A stretch of DNA of 64,000 nucleotides, taken from Bacillota bacterium (GTDB lineage: Bacteria > Bacillota > UBA4882 > UBA8346). The notes beneath the pieces were generated by a model. The model worked only from the letters and a program-made list of their open reading frames with translations. It was not told the origin of the DNA and ran no database searches. The stretch lies in assembly GCA_023402395.1 (NCBI GenBank), contig JAEYGI010000040.1, forward strand, positions 868,001 to 932,000. Reading direction: 5' to 3'. Shown in pieces: positions 1-7,943 of this stretch. Position 1 is the stretch's first letter, and each line of letters opens with the position of its first letter. The translations under genes were made by a program, and so were the position numbers.

Positions 1-669
1 AGAAAACGCCATGAATACTTGCATTATCTCAAAGGGCAGGGGATTGAAATCGGGGCCGGGTCGGATCCATTTCCGCTTCCCGCCCGGGTTAAAGTTCAAT
101 ATGTGGATTGCATTACTCCGGATGAGTTGTTTAAGATATACCCCGGCTATCACGGCATCCGATTCGTCACGGTGGATATCGTCGCGTCCGCCCATCAGTT
201 GCCCTGCTCCGATAGTAGTCTGGATTTTATTATTAACGCGCATGTTATTGAACATCTCACCGATCCGCTGGGAGCCGTCGCCGAGTGGCACCGGGTTTTA
301 AGGCCCGAGGGGATCTTATACAGCGTCATTCCGGATAAGACCTACACCTATGACAAACCGCGTCCCTGTACTCCATTGGAGCATGTAATCCTTGATTACG
401 AAACACCCGATTCACAACGGGACCAGGAGCATATCCACGAATATGTCCGGCTGGTTGAGAAAGCAACCGCTGCCGGCCAAGTCGAGTCCAGAGTGGCGCA
501 ACTGCTGTCAAGCCATGATCCGATGCTCCATTATCACGTATGGGATTACTCCTTGACCAAGCAACTTTTTCGCTATGCCGCTGAACGATTCGGGTTCATA
601 CCGCTGCTTATCACCTCCGATAAATGTTTTGAGACCATCATTATCATGCAAAAAAAACAAACGAATTGA
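1..669 (+). CDS. SAM-dependent methyltransferase, 5'-truncated by window edge
   Basis: The reading frame is open at base 1, so the true start lies upstream; 222 codons are visible. A class I methyltransferase motif I (GIEIGAG) lies near visible residues 14-20, a motif II-like acidic strand (VTVDIVAS) follows, then the type 11 signature HVIEHLTDP and a post-motif segment HRVLRPEG. These support a Rossmann-fold SAM methyltransferase of the Methyltransf_11 group. The substrate is not visible. Next to a large glycan locus it probably methylates a sugar or lipid-linked glycan, which is inference. It ends in a strong hairpin and is separated from the next genes, which run on the opposite strand. 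Confidence 0.8.
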   Translation, partial: RKRHEYLHYLKGQGIEIGAGSDPFPLPARVKVQYVDCITPDELFKIYPGYHGIRFVTVDIVASAHQLPCSDSSLDFIINAHVIEHLTDPLGAVAEWHRVLRPEGILYSVIPDKTYTYDKPRPCTPLEHVILDYETPDSQRDQEHIHEYVRLVEKATAAGQVESRVAQLLSSHDPMLHYHVWDYSLTKQLFRYAAERFGFIPLLITSDKCFETIIIMQKKQTN

Positions 670-702
670 CGGTTGGTGAAGATCAACCGTCAATTCATTT
701 AT
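663..702 (+). terminator. Rho-independent terminator after methyltransferase
   Basis: A perfect 13-bp inverted repeat, GAATTGACGGTTG at 663-675 and its complement at 684-696, encloses an 8-nt loop. It overlaps the stop codon of the methyltransferase gene. The downstream tract is only moderately T-rich (TTCATTTATATTT). Confidence 0.7.
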
Positions 703-716
703 ATTTCAGCACCGAA

Positions 717-1072
717 TCATTTCATGCGATAAATAAATGTGGATATTTAGTTGGTAAATTATTTCATGCTGAAAAAGAATGCGGATTTATTGTTAAAAAA
801 ATAGCCGGGGGAGTTGTTCCCCTTAGATATTCAGCGACTAAATGTGGATATTCAGTTCCTGATTGTGGATATTCTGTGAATAAATGAACTGTGGCGGTAA
901 CTCCCAATCCACATTCAGTACAAAATGTGGATATTTTGTTACCGAATCATTTCATGCGGTAAAAGAATGTGGATATTTTGTTATTAAAACAGTTGTGGGA
1001 GTCGTTCCCCTTGGATATTCAGCAAGAAAATGTGGATATTCAGTTACTGATTGAGAATTTTCACGACAAGCA
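717..1072. repeat. degenerate 21-bp tandem array (about 17 units)
   Basis: Laid out every 21 bp from 717, most rows are variants of TGTGGATATTCAGTTnnTAAA. The 9-mer TGTGGATAT occurs six times in the same orientation at 738, 843, 864, 926, 968 and 1031, with spacings 105, 21, 62, 42 and 63, i.e. multiples of 21 with one 1-bp slip near 906-925. A larger diverged duplication is also visible: the CCGAATCATTTCATGCG block at about 712 recurs at about 943. On the + strand each half encodes heptapeptides of the type CGYsVtK and ends in a stop, but no ribosome site precedes them. I see no conventional gene in this 520-bp gap. Confidence 0.8.
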
Positions 1073-1153
1073 ATCGTGTCTCGATTACCTTTTCCGGCTT
1101 AAATGAAACGCCTTAATGTTTCCTAACCCGCGGCTTGACTGCTATTACATAAT

Positions 1154-1188
1154 GAATAAGTGAAAGCCGGTTCCGATGAGGAACCGGC
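1154..1188 (-). terminator. terminator of the 1.2-4.2 kb minus-strand cluster
   Basis: GCCGGTTCC (1166-1174) pairs with GGAACCGGC (1180-1188) around a 5-nt loop. Read on the minus strand, the stem starts 2 nt after the GT2 stop codon and is followed by TTTCACTTATT. Confidence 0.7.
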
Positions 1189-1189
1189 C

Positions 1190-1912
1190 TCAGATCCGTT
1201 CTTTCCACTCTTTGAGGATCATTCCCTTTTCGGCGTTGCCGTTAATAATATTTTGATAACTGGGGTTTTTCTCGGTTCGCAGGTAAAAATCGACTTTCTG
1301 TTTGCGCTGCCAATAATAGACGTACCCATAGTGCTTCACCCAGACGTCGATCTCTTTTTTGGTGCCGGCGATTCCCTTGGGAATCCGGCCACAATGATGG
1401 TTTCCGGCAAATCCCGACGGAATGAATTGCAAGTTGGCCGGATTTTGTCCCCAGGTCGTCCAGAGCGCGTCCTTCCAAAACTGTCCCCACTTGGATTGTT
1501 CATCCCGGTAATGGTGAAGATCGTTCCAGAAATAAAGCAGCCGGAGACGGAAGATGGTATATTGGGGGTTTCGCGGATCGATGGCGGCGATTTCATCGAG
1601 AATGGTCCGGGCGGCTTTTTTCTCTAAGACTTCATCGCCGTCAAGGGCCAAAACCCAATCGGGCTTGAACGACAAGGTATATTTGAGCAATTTATTTTTA
1701 TCCCGGACTTGGTCCGATACCGGACGAAGCTGCCGGTAGTAGCGGACTTTGGGAAATTTTTGGCAGATCTGGGGCGTCTGATCGGTGGAACCGTCATCCA
1801 GAATTACGATATGATCCGCGAGCTTCGAGGTTTCAGCCAGGGAGTCGCCAATCCACATCGCGACATTTTTAATCCGCATGCTGCATGCGATCACCGGTTT
1901 CTTTGTCAACAA
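1190..1912 (-). CDS. glycosyltransferase family 2
   Basis: A 240-residue GT-A-type glycosyltransferase. The nucleotide-binding motif DDGSTDQT lies near residues 38-45, and LALDGDEVL near 88-96 carries the DxD-like metal site. The start is TTG: minus-strand AAGGAGG lies 5 nt before the first of two consecutive TTG codons. No membrane segment is evident, so it probably acts at the cytoplasmic face on a lipid-linked acceptor. It is the last gene of a minus-strand group with the cupin, reductase and dehydratase genes, 89 bp after the cupin gene and just before a terminator. Donor and acceptor cannot be read from sequence. Confidence 0.85.
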   Translation of the reverse strand: MLTKKPVIACSMRIKNVAMWIGDSLAETSKLADHIVILDDGSTDQTPQICQKFPKVRYYRQLRPVSDQVRDKNKLLKYTLSFKPDWVLALDGDEVLEKKAARTILDEIAAIDPRNPQYTIFRLRLLYFWNDLHHYRDEQSKWGQFWKDALWTTWGQNPANLQFIPSGFAGNHHCGRIPKGIAGTKKEIDVWVKHYGYVYYWQRKQKVDFYLRTEKNPSYQNIINGNAEKGMILKEWKERI

Positions 1913-2001
1913 ACGATCCTCCTTATATTCCTAAAAAGCCTGACAACGAAGTCAGCCGCAGCAAGTTCCGTTACAAGACTTTACTGCGTCAATGGCAGAA
2001 T

Positions 2002-2397
2002 TTACGCAAGAACCAAAAAGTGCGTGTCGGGGAACCCTGGATCAAACTCCTGATCAATATAGGCGACGATTAAGGCGGGAAACGGGTTTTGGTTGCGAAC
2101 GGCATGGGCCGTGCCGGCCGGAATGAAGATTGATTCCGGGTGATCCTCATCCAGTTCGATTACGGTTTGTTCGCCAGTCGCCGTATCCTGTAAAATCAGG
2201 TCCGCGTTTCCACTCGCCAGATGAAACCATTCGTTTTTGGCCGTGTGGTAGTGATTGCCCCGGGTTACGCCCGGATTTACCGTGAAAAGATAAACCTGCC
2301 CCCAGTTCTCCCGTTCCAAGGCGCCGCCCTTGAAGATCTCAATCAGCCGGCCGCGCTCGTCGCACTTTTCCTGCAACTCAATCCGTTTTACTTCCAT
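2002..2397 (-). CDS. stand-alone CapF/WbjC-type cupin (sugar C3-epimerase domain)
   Basis: A 131-residue single-domain cupin. It carries the signature of the C-terminal half of CapF/WbjC: DERGRLIEIF at the N-terminus, GVTRGNHYHTAKNEWF in the middle (metal-binding histidines) and EFDPGFPDTHFL at the C-terminus. In UDP-L-FucNAc synthesis that domain epimerises C3 of the keto sugar made by CapE, before the other CapF domain reduces C4. Here it is a separate gene overlapping the upstream reductase by 10 bp, and the CapE-like gene is two genes up. Start ATG follows AAGGAGG by 10 nt. The family match is strong; the exact product sugar is inferred. WxcM/FdtA-type ketoisomerase is the alternative. 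Confidence 0.8.
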   Translation of the reverse strand: MEVKRIELQEKCDERGRLIEIFKGGALERENWGQVYLFTVNPGVTRGNHYHTAKNEWFHLASGNADLILQDTATGEQTVIELDEDHPESIFIPAGTAHAVRNQNPFPALIVAYIDQEFDPGFPDTHFLVLA

Positions 2398-3248
2398 TGG
2401 TTTCGATCCTCCTTAAACACAACCAGGCTTTGACGGAGATCGGGCGCGATCAGCCCGGCTGTTTTCGAGATTTTGGCTGTATTTAAACTGACGTCCCTGG
2501 GGCGTTCCGCTTTAAACGGGAAGGTTAACGCCTGATCGGCCGAGAGCAACGTGGAATCCAGTCCAAATAAATCCGCTATCATTACGCCGAATTGATATTT
2601 GGAAACACGCTGTGAACCGGCGATATTCCAGACCCCGGACAAGTCGGAAGCGACGGCCCCGAGCAATAACGCCGCCAAACTCCCGGTATAAATCGGAGTG
2701 GAGTAGAGATCGTCAAACAGGGAAACCGGTTCATTGGCCCCCAGTTTACGCAGGATCTTCTCAGGCAGGCTTTCTTTGAAACCGGGCAGATTATGCCCGA
2801 AAATGCAGGTCCGTACGATCAGGCCGGACTCCGGCACCAGCAGTTCCCCAACATATTTGGTTTGCGCATAGACATTGATCGGCCGCGGCCGGTCCGCCTC
2901 TGTATAATTGCCGTCAGCGCCGTCGAATACGAAATCAGTGGAGATATAGATAAATTTGGCCCGGGGAAAGGCCTTCAGCAGATGATGGGTCCCCGTGACA
3001 TTCACTTTCCAGGCTTCATTGGGATTGCTTTGGCAATAATCGACATCGGTTAAAGCCGCCGTATGGATGACGAGATCGGGTTTGAAGGAACTTTCAATGG
3101 GTTGGGTGATATCGATCCATAGATCCCGGCACCCGGGAAGAGGAACCGGTTTTTGATATTGGGTGATATAAACATCAAAAACGGGAGCGAATTCCAACGC
3201 CAACCTGTGACCCAACATACCGCTAGCACCAGTGATCAGAACTTTCAT
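2388..3248 (-). CDS. RmlD-like SDR nucleotide-sugar 4-reductase
   Basis: A 286-residue extended short-chain dehydrogenase. The NAD(P)-binding motif GASGMLGH is at residues 7-14, the catalytic region reads YISTDFVFDG, and YAQTK supplies the YxxxK pair. This is the RmlD (dTDP-4-dehydrorhamnose reductase) fold. RmlA, RmlB and RmlC do not occur in the window; instead it is sandwiched between a CapE-like 4,6-dehydratase (26-bp overlap) and a CapF-type cupin (10-bp overlap). It therefore probably reduces the 4-keto intermediate of that pathway, doing the job of the missing N-terminal half of CapF. A genuine dTDP-rhamnose role cannot be excluded. Confidence 0.8.
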   Translation of the reverse strand: MKVLITGASGMLGHRLALEFAPVFDVYITQYQKPVPLPGCRDLWIDITQPIESSFKPDLVIHTAALTDVDYCQSNPNEAWKVNVTGTHHLLKAFPRAKFIYISTDFVFDGADGNYTEADRPRPINVYAQTKYVGELLVPESGLIVRTCIFGHNLPGFKESLPEKILRKLGANEPVSLFDDLYSTPIYTGSLAALLLGAVASDLSGVWNIAGSQRVSKYQFGVMIADLFGLDSTLLSADQALTFPFKAERPRDVSLNTAKISKTAGLIAPDLRQSLVVFKEDRNQWK

Positions 3249-4236
3249 TCAACCAACCTTCCTTCTGCAGTAATTGTTGGATCTCGGGTTTGGTGAGAAA
3301 CCTGGTTTGATCGGAACTATATTCGCCGGCGCCCATCGGGTTAAACTGTCGGTAGGGCTGGTACGAAACCGGAAGCCGGACTTTGGGAAGAACGATGTAA
3401 TAATCGTCATCTTCTACCGTTCGCAACGACTCTTCTTCAGAGACCAAAACTTCATGGATTTTTTCGCCGGGCCGGATCCCTACCTCATCAATGCCCAATT
3501 CGCCGCGATGATCAAGGGCGTCGAGCATGGTTCGGGCCAGATCCATAATTTTTACCCCCGGCAGTTTCTTGACGAAAATTTCACCGCCGATGCTCAACTC
3601 CACGGCTTTAAAGACCAGATCGATGGCTTCATCGAGGCAGATCACAAACCGGGTCATTTCCGGATCGGTAATGGTTAAATTTTGTTGACTCCGGATCAAT
3701 TTCACGAAATGGGGGATGACCGAGCCGCGGGAACCAATCACATTTCCGTAACGGACACATGAGAAGATGGTCTGATGTTGCCCCTGGTTAGCGATGGTGA
3801 CAATCTTCTCTTGCAACGCTTTGGTCATTCCCATGACATTTACCGGTTTCACCGCTTTATCGGTGCTGATTGCGATGACCTTTTGGACCCCGGCCTCAAT
3901 GGCGGCTTCCACCAGATTTTGAGCGCCGTGAACATTGGTCAAAACCGCCTCGCGAACGTTATATTCGCAGGATGGCACTTGTTTCAATGCCGCCGCATGG
4001 AACACATAATCGACACCGGACATGCTTTCCACTAAGGAGCGGCGATCCCGCACATCGCCGATGACAAACCGGATGAACGGAACATCCGTATATTGATTTC
4101 GCAAGTCATCCTGTTTTTTCTCATCCCGGCTGAACACACGAATCTCATCGGGTTGAAAGTCGATCAATCGTTTTAGGATCTGATGTCCGAACGATCCGGT
4201 TCCACCCGTGATTAATATTTTTTTACCGTTGAACAA
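3223..4236 (-). CDS. capE: UDP-GlcNAc 4,6-dehydratase (CapE/WbjB-like)
   Basis: A 337-residue extended SDR of the CapE/FlaA1 class. Visible features are GGTGSFGHQ near residues 11-19, IRVFSRDEKKQDDLR, HAAALKQVPSCEYN, the catalytic ISTDKA, RYGNVIGSRGSVIP, TDPEMTRFV, and a C-terminal EYSSDQTRFLT like that of CapE. Members remove water from UDP-GlcNAc to give a 4-keto-6-deoxy sugar with inversion at C5, and CapE/WbjB also epimerise C3. The start is TTG, 7 nt after AGAGGTG. It heads a tightly overlapping set (dehydratase, reductase, cupin). A PseB-type dehydratase is the nearest alternative, but the cupin partner favours the CapE branch. Confidence 0.88.
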   Translation of the reverse strand: MFNGKKILITGGTGSFGHQILKRLIDFQPDEIRVFSRDEKKQDDLRNQYTDVPFIRFVIGDVRDRRSLVESMSGVDYVFHAAALKQVPSCEYNVREAVLTNVHGAQNLVEAAIEAGVQKVIAISTDKAVKPVNVMGMTKALQEKIVTIANQGQHQTIFSCVRYGNVIGSRGSVIPHFVKLIRSQQNLTITDPEMTRFVICLDEAIDLVFKAVELSIGGEIFVKKLPGVKIMDLARTMLDALDHRGELGIDEVGIRPGEKIHEVLVSEEESLRTVEDDDYYIVLPKVRLPVSYQPYRQFNPMGAGEYSSDQTRFLTKPEIQQLLQKEGWLNESSDHWC

Positions 4237-4407
4237 TTAGGTCACCTCTTGTTGGCGTATTCTCGGGTAGTACAGTATATTCCTTGAAAATAGGGGACGC
4301 GCCGGGCCAAAGTCCGCAGTAAATCCCGGAAGCCCGATTTTGTTCGGTAGTCCTTGTAAAACCCGGACTCCGATCCACATATCATAATAAAAAACCCTGG
4401 AGCAGCC

Positions 4408-5283
4408 ATGAAACGAAATTTATTGATAGTCCATCCTTTTACACCGTATGAACCGGGTCGTTTTTTGGAAGATGCGTTAAAGGCCATTGGCTATCGATTC
4501 ACCCTGTACGACCATGGCGTTGATTTCAGCCGGGTCAATCAAGGACTGTACGACGCGGTGCTTTTTATTGAAAGCCCCTGGCGTTTGCCAGACCCGGTCT
4601 CCAATATCCAATTGTTGAAAATTCCGCGTTTTTACTGGGTGGTCCATGGGGAAAGCCGGCTGTCATTCAACGTTCAGAAAGCCCGGGAATATCGAGCCAA
4701 CTGTGTGTTGTTGGCCAATTCGTTTCATCTGACCCCGCATTACGGCGGAACCCCTTGCTATCCGTTACCGATGGGGGCCGATCTGCGGTTTTTCACCAAT
4801 AACCGGCCTGTGATCCGGCGCCACTATGATGTATCGTTTATCGGCAGTTTCGGACCGGCTGCTTTTTATGCCGAACGAAACCGGCTGCTGCAATTGATCA
4901 AGTCCAGTTTTCCAGGGAAAAAAATCTACTATAACGATCACCTATACCTGGAGCAGATGGGTCAGATCTATGGCAATAGCAAGATTGTTTTTAATTGGAA
5001 CTATATGAACATCCTTACGGTCCGTCCGTTTGAGGCGATGGCCGGCCACGCGCTGTTATTGACCAATCCTGCCAACGGGCTGGAGATGCTGGGTCAGAAC
5101 CGGGTCGACTACGTCATATACCGCAATGATCCGGATTTGATCAATAAAATCCAGTTTTACTTGACCAACTTAGATAAACTGATCAAAGTGACCACGAACG
5201 GATATCGTAAAATCATCACCGGGCATACCTATACTCATCGGGCCCGCCAGTTTGAACAGATATTGAAACAATATGTCAAATAA
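4408..5283 (+). CDS. CgeB-family glycosyltransferase 1
   Basis: A 291-residue GT-B-type protein of the CgeB group (spore maturation/crust glycosylation genes in Bacillus). It starts MKRNLLIVHPF, contains FIGSFGP mid-protein, and has the C-terminal nucleotide-sugar site IVFNWNYMNILTVRPFEAMA followed by LLLTNPANGLEML and a closing HTYTHRARQFEQIL helix. ATG follows GGAG. It is divergent from the CapE operon across a 171-bp gap and lies 15 bp before a paralogue in the same direction, so the two form an operon. A sporulation role rests on the family and on the SPOCS genes nearby. Confidence 0.85.
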   Translation: MKRNLLIVHPFTPYEPGRFLEDALKAIGYRFTLYDHGVDFSRVNQGLYDAVLFIESPWRLPDPVSNIQLLKIPRFYWVVHGESRLSFNVQKAREYRANCVLLANSFHLTPHYGGTPCYPLPMGADLRFFTNNRPVIRRHYDVSFIGSFGPAAFYAERNRLLQLIKSSFPGKKIYYNDHLYLEQMGQIYGNSKIVFNWNYMNILTVRPFEAMAGHALLLTNPANGLEMLGQNRVDYVIYRNDPDLINKIQFYLTNLDKLIKVTTNGYRKIITGHTYTHRARQFEQILKQYVK

Positions 5284-5298
5284 AGACCAGAGGTTGCC

Positions 5299-6183
5299 GT
5301 GGCGCGCAAGTTAAAAAAACGACTAATTGTCATTCATCCCTATACTTTTTTTGATCCGGGCCGTTTTCTGGAAGACGGTTTGCGGAAAATCGGTTTTGAG
5401 ATCGCCCTATACGACAAAGCCATCGATTTTGGCGGCATCAACCAAGGCATGTTTGACGCAGTTTTGTATATTGAAAGCCCTTACCGTTCCCAGGTTCAGG
5501 TATCCAATTCTCAAAAAATCCGGTTGCCCCGGTTTTTTTGGATCCTTCACGGCGAGAGCCGGTTGGAGTTGAATCTCCGGTTCATCGAAGAGCACCGGAT
5601 TGATTGCTTGCTTTTAGCCAACTCGGCTCATCTTTCGAAAAGCTATCAAACGCCATTTCAGATCTTGCCGATGGCGGTTGAGCCAGCGCTGTTTCCGAAC
5701 CGGCTGCCGCTATCCGGCCGGTTCTTTGATATCTCATTTGTGGGAGCAAGCAATCATCTTTATCATGAACGCGACCAACTGTTGGACCTGATGAAAAAGA
5801 CCTATCCCAACCTCAAGCTTAACTTCACATCCGGAGTTTACCTGCGGGAAATGGGGGAGATCTACGCCAATAGCAAAATCGTTTTTAACTGGAATTATGG
5901 GAATGTGCTGACGATGAGGCTATTTGAGGGAATGGTGGCAGGAGCCGTGATGTTGACCAATTACGCACACGGCATCGAAATGCTGGGAACAAATCGGCGG
6001 CATTATGTGATCTATCGCAATCCTTCGGATTTGATCCATAAAATCGACTTTTATCTCGCCAATTTATCATTATCGCAACAGGTGGCGAGCCGGGGCTTTC
6101 AAAAGGTATTGGGGGAACATACCTATCTGCACCGCGCCCGGCAATTGGAAGGGATCCTTCAGCGGTATCCGTCGATTAATTGA
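5299..6183 (+). CDS. CgeB-family glycosyltransferase 2
   Basis: A 294-residue close paralogue of the preceding gene, similar along its whole length: RLIVIHPYTFFDPGRFLEDG, FVGASNH, IVFNWNYGNVLTMRLFEGM, EMLGTNRRHYVIYRN, HTYLHRARQLEGIL. The start is GTG, 5 nt after AGAGG. Tandem duplication with divergence suggests the two add related sugars or act on different acceptors. Its 3' end overlaps the convergent third CgeB paralogue by 25 bp. Confidence 0.85.
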   Translation: MARKLKKRLIVIHPYTFFDPGRFLEDGLRKIGFEIALYDKAIDFGGINQGMFDAVLYIESPYRSQVQVSNSQKIRLPRFFWILHGESRLELNLRFIEEHRIDCLLLANSAHLSKSYQTPFQILPMAVEPALFPNRLPLSGRFFDISFVGASNHLYHERDQLLDLMKKTYPNLKLNFTSGVYLREMGEIYANSKIVFNWNYGNVLTMRLFEGMVAGAVMLTNYAHGIEMLGTNRRHYVIYRNPSDLIHKIDFYLANLSLSQQVASRGFQKVLGEHTYLHRARQLEGILQRYPSIN

Positions 6184-7031
6184 ACTAGTTGCGCGGCGCG
6201 CACGGTAAAGGTATGATGCTTCATCACCCAGTGGAAGCCACGGTCGGCAATGGCTTGGGCTTCTTCCGGCGCGTTCAGGTAATGCCGGATCTTTTCTAAC
6301 TTGTCGTTTTCATTAACATAATGTACAAAATGCCGGTCCGGTGTCAATAGGGTATCTTGGCCGGGCGGCGCATCGCTGACGACCAGGGCTCTGGCGCCTA
6401 ACCCTTCAAAGATCCGGAGCGTGATCGTTTGGTTGATGGAATCATTATAAACGATTCGGGTATTGGCATAGAGTGCCGCCAATTCCCCAAGGTAGACTCC
6501 ACGGCCGATGAACAAATTAGTCTGGGGCGCTACGGTTCGGATACTTTCCAAAGTGGCCCGGCGGGATGCGTACATATCGCCTTTGGTGTTTCCAACGAAG
6601 CCGATGGCGATTTGACGTTGAGTAAGTTGAGGCCCGCCCTGAAAAAAACGGTCCGGCACCGCAAGCGGGAAAAAACTCACCGGCGCCGGAAAATTTCCGG
6701 CCAATCGCAGGCAACTGGACATCAGCACGCGATCGGCCCGGTAATATCTGACCAACTCAATATTTCGCCGCAAAACATGATCGCCATGATAGGTCCAGTA
6801 GAATTTGGGGAGATTCGCGGCCAGCTTGGAATGGACCATTCGGACCGGAGGCCTGGAGGGACAGTCAATCACGACCAGTCCCTTGCAACCTGAGCGATTG
6901 ATCTTACTGAAATCCACCAGATCATGGCAGACTTTGATCGGCTGCCCGATGGCTCGAAGACCGTCGACTAAGAACCGTCCCGGCGTTGCCGGGTTGTCGC
7001 CATAGGCAACAATGAGGTACCCATTTTTCAT
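6159..7031 (-). CDS. CgeB-family glycosyltransferase 3
   Basis: A 290-residue third paralogue, more diverged: GYLIVAYGDNPATPGRFLVDG at the N-terminus, GFVGNTKGD, RIVYNDSINQTITLRIFEGL and HHTFTVRAAQLVQLI at the C-terminus. The ATG at 7031 is chosen because AGGTGG lies 5 nt upstream; a longer frame to 7085 lacks such a site. It is convergent with paralogue 2, and a copy of the dispersed element lies directly upstream. Donor sugar unknown. Confidence 0.82.
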   Translation of the reverse strand: MKNGYLIVAYGDNPATPGRFLVDGLRAIGQPIKVCHDLVDFSKINRSGCKGLVVIDCPSRPPVRMVHSKLAANLPKFYWTYHGDHVLRRNIELVRYYRADRVLMSSCLRLAGNFPAPVSFFPLAVPDRFFQGGPQLTQRQIAIGFVGNTKGDMYASRRATLESIRTVAPQTNLFIGRGVYLGELAALYANTRIVYNDSINQTITLRIFEGLGARALVVSDAPPGQDTLLTPDRHFVHYVNENDKLEKIRHYLNAPEEAQAIADRGFHWVMKHHTFTVRAAQLVQLIDGYR

Positions 7032-7075
7032 CTTCCACCTGACTTTACCGACGGGCCGCGCATATCGTCCCATTT

Positions 7076-7208
7076 TAGAAGTCATGTGATAAAGCCAATG
7101 ATCTACTTTAGCCTGGTGGAGCCTATTAAAACGGCTTTATCACTTGCTTTTCTGAGCTTTTTTGTGCAACCCCGGCCAAAGGCCTTGGGTTTATCCTAAC
7201 GCTTTTAG
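7076..7208 (+). repeat. dispersed structured element, copy A
   Basis: One of three copies of an element of about 130 bp (others at 51,739-51,875 inverted and 57,797-57,922). Shared blocks in order are AAGTCATGTGATAAAGC, CGGCTTTATCACTTGC, GAGCTTTTTTGTGCAACCCC and TTTATCCTAACGCTTTTAG. GTGATAAAGCC (7086-7096) is a perfect 11-bp inverted repeat with GGCTTTATCAC (7133-7143), and AACCCCGGCC can pair with GGCCTTGGGTT. The 3' end carries the stop codon of the neighbouring GT2 gene. No coding potential is seen. Confidence 0.75.
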
Positions 7209-7915
7209 GAAAGGTTAAAAAACTGGCGTGTCTCCCGAAACATCTGTTTGTGATGAAATTCATGAAGCGGGTCGGGTTGAAGGCTCAAATTCTTATGATG
7301 CCGCCGATAATAGATGAGCGGTTCCGCGATATGGCCAAAGGTGTAGTAGCGGCATAAACGCAACCACATATCGTGATCGTGTCCCTGAAGGTAATTTTCT
7401 TTGAATAAACCGGCTTTTTGAAAACATTTAGCCTGAATCAGCGTCGTTGAGCCATTGATGCAGTTGTTTTTCAACAACGCGATCGCCGCTTGACGACGGG
7501 TAGGCAGAGGCGGGGAATGAACCTCTCTCACCACGTTTCCGACCGCATCAGTTTGATACCAGTCCGTATAAATCATTCCAAAATTGGGATTGGCCTGGAT
7601 TAATTGGATCTGTTTTTGTAGTTTGGTTGGGAGAAATCGATCGTCCGAACTCAACCAGCTGATATAAACCCCTTTGGCTTTGGTAATCCCGACATTTAAG
7701 GCGCTGGGTGTTCCGCGATGGTTTTTGTAAACATATCGCATTCCCGGACGTAGATAGTTCTTAACAATCAGCCGGGTGCAGTCAATCGAGCCATCATCAA
7801 TGACGATTATTTCATAATCGGGGAAGGTTTGGCTCAAAACGCTTTCAATCGCCTGACCGATAAACTCTTGATGATTGTAGACCGGAATGATCACACTGAT
7901 CAATGGCGTTTTCAT
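7205..7915 (-). CDS. glycosyltransferase family 2 (tandem paralogue b)
   Basis: A 236-residue GT-A enzyme: SVIIPVYNHQEF near residues 7-18, IDDGSIDCTR, a DxD-like SWLSSDDRFLP and a helix ending GHDHDMWLRLCRYY with acceptor-side RRHHKNLS. It is strongly similar to the gene 28 bp upstream on the same strand, so the pair arose by tandem duplication. ATG start; only a weak AGAAG precedes it, so expression may depend on read-through from the upstream gene. Confidence 0.88.
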   Translation of the reverse strand: MKTPLISVIIPVYNHQEFIGQAIESVLSQTFPDYEIIVIDDGSIDCTRLIVKNYLRPGMRYVYKNHRGTPSALNVGITKAKGVYISWLSSDDRFLPTKLQKQIQLIQANPNFGMIYTDWYQTDAVGNVVREVHSPPLPTRRQAAIALLKNNCINGSTTLIQAKCFQKAGLFKENYLQGHDHDMWLRLCRYYTFGHIAEPLIYYRRHHKNLSLQPDPLHEFHHKQMFRETRQFFNLS

Positions 7916-7943
7916 TTTTTGCTTCTAGTCAACTCCAAACATT

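Noticed and set aside
717..1072. CRISPR array
   Set aside because: Units are contiguous 21-mers without spacers, are degenerate, and no cas gene is present.
1160..1627. 155-codon + strand frame
   Set aside because: Entirely antisense to the GT2 gene, whose motifs are clear; no family features.
2388..4236. dTDP-rhamnose (rml) or pseudaminic acid (pse) pathway
   Set aside because: RmlA/B/C and PseG/I/F are absent from the window, and the cupin matches the CapF C-terminus better than RmlC.
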